64,000 nucleotides of DNA from Myxocyprinus asiaticus (taxonomy: Eukaryota; Chordata; Actinopteri; Cypriniformes; Catostomidae). The stretch lies in contig NC_059362.1 of assembly GCF_019703515.2 (NCBI RefSeq), positions 44,815,826 to 44,879,825 of the forward strand. Reading direction: 5' to 3'. The notes under the pieces are model-generated. The model did no database searches, was not told where the DNA came from, and saw nothing but the letters and a program-made list of their open reading frames with translations. This document shows positions 58,125-64,000 of the stretch, in pieces (positions within the stretch are counted from its first letter, which is position 1; each line of letters opens with the position of its first letter). The translations under genes were made by a program, and so were the position numbers.

Positions 58125-59259
58125 TTTGTAAAGTCATTTGTGAGTCTTTTTGACTGATTCATTTGTTATGAGTCTTTTGACCAATTCGTTTTTAAGAACT
58201 GGCTCATGACTGACTTTTTTTAAAGATGTTTGTTCGTGAGCCCTTTGGAGAGATTCATTTTAAAGGACCGGCTCATAAGAGTCATTTGTTTGTTTGTATT
58301 TGATGACATTTTTTGTAAATTTTTTGTCCTGTGAGCAAGTAAAGAACTTTCCCAACCGATTCCCCAAACCAATAAATCAAGAGTTTAAGGCTGATTCATG
58401 AGTGTTTTTGATTGATTCATTTGAATGAACTGACTCATAAGAGTCATTTGTTCATGAGTCTTTTTGACCAGTTCATTTTAAAGGACCAGGGCTGTGTTTC
58501 CTAAAAGCATCACAAGCTTAAGCTGATCATAGAGACCAGTGGTGCCAATGGTTTCTACGATCTACTTAGGCTTACGATGCTTTTGGGAAACGCAGCCCAG
58601 CTCATGAGAGTCATTTGTTTGTGAGTCTTTGGTTACATTTTTTGTACATTTGTTTTTCCTGTGAGCAAGTCAAGAACTTTCCCAACAGATTCCCCAAACC
58701 AGTAAATCGTGAGTGTTTTTGATTGATTCATCTGAAATAACTGACTCATAAGAGACTTTTTGACTGAATCTTTTTAACAAATATTTTTCGTGAGCCTTTT
58801 GGAGAAATTCATTTTAAAGAACCGGCTCCTGAAAGTCATTTGTTTGCGAGTCTTTATGACTGATTCTAAAGAACTGGCTCATAAGAGTCCTTTGTTTGTG
58901 AGTCTTTTGACCAATTTGTTTTTTAAGAACTGGCTCATAAGGGTCTTTTTGACTGAATCTTTTTAAAGAACAGCTTTGGTGAAATTTCTTGTAAAACATT
59001 TTTTTTCTTGTAAGCAAGTAAAGAACTTTCTCAACTGATTTCTCAAACCAGTAAATCATGAGTCGTTTGTTTGTGAGTTTTTTTTCCGACCAGTTCAGTA
59101 AATCATGAGTGTTTTTGATTGATTCATTTGAAAGAACTGACTCATAAGAGACTTTTTGACTGAATCTTTCTAAAGAACAGCTCACAAATGTTTTTCGTTT
59201 GCCTTTTGGAGAGATTCATTTTAAAGCACCAGCTTATGAAAGTAATTTGTTTTTGAGTC
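58125..59259. repeat. Degenerate satellite of about 54 bp, main block
   Basis: Units built from AAGAACTGGCTCATAAGAGT, CATTTGTTTGTGAGTC and TTTTGACCGATTCATTTT recur many times with insertions and losses; common variants are GACTGAATCTTTTT, GTGAGCCTTTTGGAGAGATT and TTCCCAACCGATTCCCCAAA. Units alternate between two subtypes, one with GAGTCTTTTTGACTGA and one with GTGAGCCTTTTGGAGA. The block continues after the LTR insert at 60000-60170. Confidence 0.85.
58490..58597. mobile_element. Palindromic MITE inside the satellite
   Basis: Ends GGCTGTGTTTCCTAAAAGCA and TGCTTTTGGGAAACGCAGCC pair over 22 bases with two mismatches; TCATAGAGACCAGTGGTGCC is in the loop. It interrupts a satellite unit between GGACCAG and CAGCTCATGAGAG; CAG is present at both junctions. 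Confidence 0.8.
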
Positions 59260-59995
59260 TGTGGCAGCGGGGGCGTGGTCGAGCGTCCGTCCGTCCGTAG
59301 AGAGAGAAAGCGGTAAGGGCGCTTGCACCTGAGCTAGATTATATGTAACACCTGTCTCTAATCCCAGTGAGCATGGGAAGAGCGGCATATAAGCAGCCAC
59401 GCCACCAGCAGAGAGAGAGAGAGAGAGTCTGGCACAAGGAAGGCCACGGTGCTCCTGTTTAATCTGTTATGTTTGTGAAGCTGATGTGTTTAAGTTACTA
59501 GTGCCTGTGAAGCTAATGAGTTAAAGTCTACGTGCCTGTGAAGCTGACGAGTTTGTGAAGTTGTAAAGCATTGAAGTTGCCGATTAAAAGTCCTACCTGA
59601 GCCTGGAAAAACCTGCTTCCCTGTGTTCTCCTTCCCTTCTGTTTGTGAGCTGTTACACTGGTGCCGAAACCCGGGATCTTGAAGTACGCCCCATGGAGTC
59701 CTCCCAGTTGGCAGAGATCCTCAAATCCCTCGCTGGCTTACACCAGTCCCACCAACAATCCCTGCTTGAGCTCTGGAAAGATCAAGATCGCCGATTCTTC
59801 GAGATCCTTCGGGCTCAAGCAGAGGACCGTCATGCGATCCGGAGCCTTCTCAGCCAGGAGAGAGCCCCGGCCACCTCCCCGGACAACCACAGCCCCATGC
59901 CCCTGCCCACGCTTCTGAAGATGGGGACCGAGGACGACCCAGAAGCCTTCCTCGACTTATTTGAGCGGACCGCTGAGATATGGAGCTGGCCGCGT
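59260..59995 (+). mobile_element. Truncated LTR retrotransposon in the satellite
   Basis: LTR 59260-59657 (398 bp): TGTGGCAGCGGGGGCGTGGT at the left, GAGCTGTTACA at the right. A primer binding site TGGTGCCGAAACCCGGGA is at 59659-59676. Gag starts at 59693. All sequence after about 59995 has been lost and satellite resumes, so there is no second LTR and no target duplication. A GA run is at 59410-59427. The LTR opening GGGCGTGG and the GTGCCGAAACC site are shared with 44115-44386, so the two are related Ty3/Gypsy-like families. Confidence 0.87.
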
Positions 59996-60003
59996 GACTG
60001 ATT
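59693..60003 (+). pseudogene. Gag N-terminal fragment of an LTR retrotransposon
   Basis: ATG at 59693 opens a frame of 102 codons: MESSQLAEILKSLAGLHQSH, then a polar helical region, LPTLLKMGTEDDPEAFLDLF and ERTAEIWSWPRD. The last motif is the usual beginning of the capsid-like domain of fish Ty3/Gypsy Gag (P-DDPEAFL-LFE). The TGA at 60001 is not the natural stop; it belongs to satellite sequence that follows the break, so the rest of Gag and all of Pol are absent. Confidence 0.85.
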
Positions 60004-60170
60004 CAGTTGTTATGAGTCTTTTGACCGATTTGTTTTTAAGAACTGGCACATAAGAGTCTTTTTGACTGAATCTTGTTTGTGAGCCTTTTAGAGAGGTTCA
60101 TTTTAAAGAACTGGCTCATAAGAGTCATTGTAAAGAACAAGCTCATAAGAGCCGTTTGTTCATGAATCAG
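60000..60170. repeat. 54-bp satellite, right-hand remainder
   Basis: GACTGATTCAGTTGTTATGA and AAGAACTGGCACATAAGAGT continue the array interrupted at 59259. Confidence 0.85.
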
Positions 60171-60825
60171 AATACACTGGTCATACTGTTTGTATGGAAC
60201 CAGTTCTAAAAAAGAAATGGTTTTCGATTCCCAACCCTAATGAAAATAGACACACATAAGACAATTATTGTCATACAGAAAGATTATGAAGCTGTACAAT
60301 TCATGTATAGCTCAAATTATTTGGTCTTCAGATCTCTGTTTTTTGATTGCAAAGTTGAAGAATCAGGGCAAATCTGAATGCAGTTTGTTGAGATGCATTG
60401 TTGAGATCTCTTCTGAAACTCTAGAGGAGACAATTGTGAAATTACTAAGGGCTTTTCCCCCAAGAGAAATATCTGCAGTCTCCATTCCCTCTCCATTTAA
60501 TTTCATTGCTGTCTCGGAAAAACATTTGAAATGTTGAAGAGTTATTATTTGTTTCTATCCTGCTGTATCTTTCTGTCCTTCCTTCTTTTTTTCTTCCACC
60601 TCTCTTTCAGACTTTCCACACTTGAGATTAACCCAGTATAAACTAAATCCTGGGTTATCCTGTCTCATGTTTCACACTGTCCATACTTTACCCTGGGTTA
60701 GGAATGAATCATGGGTAGTCAGGTTTCGAGGTTTCACACTGTACAATTGTAAACCCTGGCTTAACGTTGTTATTTGTGTATTTGGGAGTTGATTCATAAA
60801 TTGGTTGTTTTTGAGATGCTGGGAA
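60171..60825. other. No recognisable feature
   Basis: An 89-codon frame (60268-60537) has no recognisable motif. CTGGGTTATCCTGTCTC near 60650 and CCCTGGGTTAGG near 60692 look like a small dispersed repeat. Confidence 0.45.
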
Positions 60826-60827
60826 TC

Positions 60828-60935
60828 AGAAACACCCTAGCAACTACTTAGCAATGCCTTAGAAACCAACCAGAACACCCTAGCAACTGCCTAAAAGCTA
60901 CCTAGTAACACCCTTGAAACCAACACTCCACTCTT
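60828..60935. repeat. Inverted 'seed' of the GGTTGCTAGG minisatellite
   Basis: CACCCTAGCAACTACTTAGC, AACCAGAACACCCTAGCAAC and CTACCTAGTAACACCCTT are about four units of the minisatellite of 41031 and 44915 in reverse orientation, here unexpanded. Confidence 0.75.
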
Positions 60936-60989
60936 GATTTCACTCCACTGGTTACCTCTAGCTGGCCTTGAATTACTGGCATGAATTAC

Positions 60990-61170
60990 TTACTTTTATG
61001 TGATTTTTGGATTTGAAAGGTCTGGTCACCATTCGCTTTCATTGAAAGGATCTACAGAGCTTGTTCTAAAAATCTTTGTTTGTGTTCAGCAGAAGAAGGA
61101 AAGTCATACACATCTGGGATGGCATGAGGTTGAGTAAATGATGAGAGAATTGTAATTGTATCCCTTTAAC
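60990..61170. mobile_element. TTAA-type MITE, right-hand fragment
   Basis: AAGGATCTACAGAGCTTGTT, GAAAGTCATACACATCTGGG and GAGTAAATGATGAGAGAATT through ATCCCTTTAA match the right arm of 48190-48858. Confidence 0.8.
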
Positions 61171-61664
61171 CCTAAAACAGGCAACTTGCACCACAAGATA
61201 CATACTCTTTAGTTTCTTATAAGGGGTATGAGAAAGAGATTCTCACCCAATCTTGTTATCATTTATCATAGTTGGGTCTGCTTTGAGTATGTACTGTAAG
61301 TCACATGACTTGGTTCAAATTTTCTGTAATCATTAAGTCAGCCTGACCTAAATCCATCATGGCCGCCCATGGTGCAGGACATGCTGACTTTGTGATAATT
61401 TATTATATATTAATCTTACTTTTCTTCAGAAAATAAATAAATAAAACTGCTCATATTAATTGTGAACATTGTCTTAAGATGCAGAAGAAGAAAATTAAGT
61501 CATATGTTGTTCATGCTGTTATTTAGCACATTTTGAAGTGTCTGTATCCCCTAAAATACGTTGCCAGATTAAGGGAAGAAAAAGGGCTAATCCACAATAT
61601 TACACATATACATGTATTACACTTACACATGTCATACATGCAACCTTAAAGCTAAACTTTTCTC
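61171..61664. other. No recognisable feature
   Basis: Nothing recognised. Confidence 0.5.
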
Positions 61665-61715
61665 AGTTTTGTTACACACAAACAAACACACACACAAACA
61701 AACACACACATACAG

Positions 61716-61755
<40 letters not shown>

Positions 61756-62047
61756 ATACACACATGCTGGTGCGGCTATCCTTATGAGGACTTTCCATAG
61801 ACATAATGATTTTTATACTGTATGAACTATAGATTCTATCCCCTAACCCTAACCCTACCCCTAAACCTAACCCTCACTAAAAACTTTCTGCATTTTTACA
61901 TTTTCAATAAAACATTGTTTAGTATGTTAAGTGATTTGAATTATGGGGACACTAGAAATGTCCTCATAAACTACATTTATAGCATAATACCCTTGTAATT
62001 ACCAGTTTGTAACCTAAAAAAATGTCCTCGTAAACCACTCAAACCCG

Positions 62048-62080
<33 letters not shown>
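61665..62080. mobile_element. Telomere-like dispersed repeat, copy 4, between CA runs
   Basis: A CA-rich run (61674-61763) precedes a body at 61765-62040 with GACTTTCCATAGACATAATG, CCCTAACCCTAACCCTACCC, CTTTCTGCATTTTTACATTT and CCTCGTAAACCAC; another CA run follows at 62051-62080. Nearly the same as 21693 and 37022. Confidence 0.82.
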
Positions 62081-62086
<6 letters not shown>

Positions 62087-62930
62087 TGGGAATGTGATGA
62101 AAGAAATATATATATATATATATATTGCTATGAATATATGAAAAGACCCACAGGTGTGTTCTGTGCTCTTTCCCCCTTTATCGCTGATTGACTTTGGCGA
62201 AATGAAGCTGTGTCACTTAAAGATTAAACTTTATTGAAAGAAAATTAAATTTTGGCTCTGGTAATTAAATGGCAGTATCAACTTTTCATGATTCATAAAT
62301 GGAAACAAAAATGTTGCTGGCTTTTGCTGCGCATCCCACAGCTTAAAAATTACTTAACATATTAAAACAATCAGGACATTGTTGAAAATAATTAACAAGT
62401 GAGCCAAATCTACAAGAGGAAAAAAGTTGCTGAAAAGTTGTGTGTATTTTACGTCAATGAGCCTATGATCAAATATGACAGCTGTTCTGTTAAGAATGTT
62501 AACCAATTACAGTTACAATGTAAAGGAATAATAGCTAGGATAGAAAACAGGTCTGAGAAATGTACAATAAACCTAACGTATTGTTCTAAACATAACGTGC
62601 ACAAAGAATAAGAGTTTGAGACCTGTTAAGCAGTCTGCAAATCATTGAAATAGCCTTCTTGATCAGCAGGGTAAAAATAATTTGATACAAATTGGCATGC
62701 CTTGCATAAAATAGTCATAGTCTACATACTCTGAGCATATATTTTTGATCAGCAAAATTAACATGTTAACACGGTCCGGTGAAAGACCATTAAGTGATAG
62801 CTGCTCATCTTAAGAGAGGACATTTTCCTGCGTGCAGGAATAGCTTGAGGTGCAATAAAACTTTGTATACATCTGCTCCAGATATCCTTTTTTAACATTA
62901 ACATGACTGTAATTTAAGTGCTGCCTTTGT

Positions 62931-62944
<14 letters not shown>
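62081..62944. other. No recognisable feature
   Basis: A TA run of about 22 bases (62105-62127); otherwise nothing recognised. Confidence 0.5.

Positions 62945-62979
<35 letters not shown>
62945..62979. repeat. TA microsatellite
   Basis: A run of 14 A followed by about 17 AT units. Confidence 0.97.
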
Positions 62980-62983
<4 letters not shown>

Positions 62984-63725
62984 GAAATGTAAATGTGTAG
63001 AAATGTTGAACAGTTTAATCTGGAAACATTTTGACCAGTAATAGTGACCAGAATAGTATTTACTAATAGGGTTCAAGTGATATTTCCTAGTCCAGTGAAT
63101 AAAGTTTCTCCGTGTGAACCTCCCTTTACTGGGCTAAAATTGAGCTGATGGTACAAAAGAAGCAAAGGTCACTGCGTTTAGAACTCTGGTGGCCTAGATA
63201 GCTGTACATGCATGTCAATTACCTACATAAAAAATGGCTGCGTGATCTTTGCTGGAGTAGTTTTGTGTTCTTCTGGTCATAACACCTTAGTTCATTGTAT
63301 CTGCTACCCTCATGGAGTTTACCAGGCCAAGTTCAGATAGAACTACTGCAATTTATTTCATTAAATACTATCGTGGAAACGCCACAACATTTTGATAGGG
63401 CCATTGGTGTGTCTCAAAGCAAGAGTCAGTCCATTCCATCTTAAGCACAAGTGTGGCTTTCTTATGCATTTGTCACAATAGAGTCTGTTCATGATCAGAA
63501 TCTGGAAGCAAAATCATCAGATCAGCAAAGGACATTTTGAGGAGAGTTGTAAAGTGATATTTGCAGTGAGAGAAATTGTGTTTGTCAAAGCCTTATGAAG
63601 GATCAACATCTTCACTTGAGTAGCAGATTTGCCTCACAGGGTCACAGAGTCTATCTCCAGAAATTTCTCATTTGCAGCCACTGGCCCTGGATCTACAGAA
63701 ATTCCTCAAGTCATGGACATGAGAT
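62980..63725. other. No recognisable feature
   Basis: Nothing recognised. Confidence 0.5.
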
Positions 63726-63726
63726 T

Positions 63727-64000
63727 AGGGCTGTCACGATTTCATTCGATTACTTGATTCAAAAAATTCCTAGATTTCAAAATTGCAAAATCGACAAATG
63801 AAAAATAAGGCGGAAGTGATGCAGTTCACGGACAAGGGTCCAAACACATAAGAAGAGGTGTTAGATGTGTGACAGCACTTCACTTTGGATTTGAAAAACA
63901 ATGCAGCACCTGAAAAACCATAACATCACTTCAAAAATGCAACAGAACTAAAAAAGATGACATGTGATTTGCGGTGCTGCACATCCAGTTGCATGAGAGA
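63727..64000. mobile_element. Left end of a hAT-like element, runs off the window
   Basis: TAGGGCTGTCACGATTTCAT starts at about 63727, the typical TAGGGCTG left end of small hAT-like elements in fish; the following CGATTACTTGATTCAAAAAA fits that kind. The right end is beyond the window. Confidence 0.5.

Noticed and set aside
58814..59185. 123-codon minus-strand frame (repeated SCSLKRFSQK)
   Set aside because: It is a translation of the 54-bp satellite, 18 codons per unit.
60268..60537. 89-codon open frame
   Set aside because: No recognisable motif or splice context.

Overview
This window looks like vertebrate nuclear DNA from a ray-finned fish, most likely a cypriniform (carp, barb or danio relative). 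The evidence is one intact vertebrate gene of the TMEM121 family, several decayed Tc1-type transposons of kinds common in teleosts, APE-type non-LTR retrotransposons of the L2/CR1/Jockey kind, a tRNA-derived SINE that resembles the carp HAmo family, hAT-like non-autonomous elements with 8-bp target duplications, and very many AT, CA, CT and tetranucleotide microsatellites. Nothing suggests a bacterial, viral or plasmid origin.

The only host coding sequence I can support is tmem121-like, minus strand, 4986-5936: one uninterrupted 316-codon exon with an in-frame stop just upstream of its ATG. Its 3' flank lies to the left; any 5' non-coding exon would lie to the right of 5944 and cannot be placed. 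Everything else is repeats or sequence in which I see nothing.

Layout. 1-474: GATA/GACA array. 1445-2117: hAT-like element. 4161-4606: TTAA-type MITE with a smaller element nested in it. 4986-5936: tmem121. 8905-9240: old SINE and GCTGG-rich fold. 10051-11414, 14676-15901 and 18828-20013: three dead Tc1 elements of three families. Between them lie an 80-90 bp minisatellite (13090-14410), a solo LTR with a perfect 5-bp target duplication (15939-16257) and a 130-bp tandem/foldback cluster (16408-17150). 21363-24079: telomere-like dispersed repeats and a hAT-in-MITE nest. 24728-27119: a LINE inside a MITE. 27541-30716: eroded MITEs. 32037-34928: a minus-strand Tc1 split by two later insertions, one of which carries a LINE reverse transcriptase piece. 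35578-36370: an ACTAT-type satellite carrying a 95-bp element. 37656-45825: two large minisatellites of a 21/32-bp unit, an old LINE tail, a SINE and an inverted LTR pair. 48190-48858 and 54932-55531: long palindromic MITEs. 50405-54690: a near full-length LINE split by a MITE that is itself split by a SINE. 58125-60170: a degenerate 54-bp satellite carrying a palindromic MITE and a truncated LTR element with a start of gag. The right edge enters another hAT-like terminus.

I did not find a new enzymatic or defence system. What is worth a second look is structural: datable nests of insertions with readable target duplications, an LTR palindrome that could record autointegration, and single-copy 'seed' versions of the minisatellite units. 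No database search was possible, so family names below tmem121 and 'Tc1', 'LINE', 'hAT-like' level are tentative.
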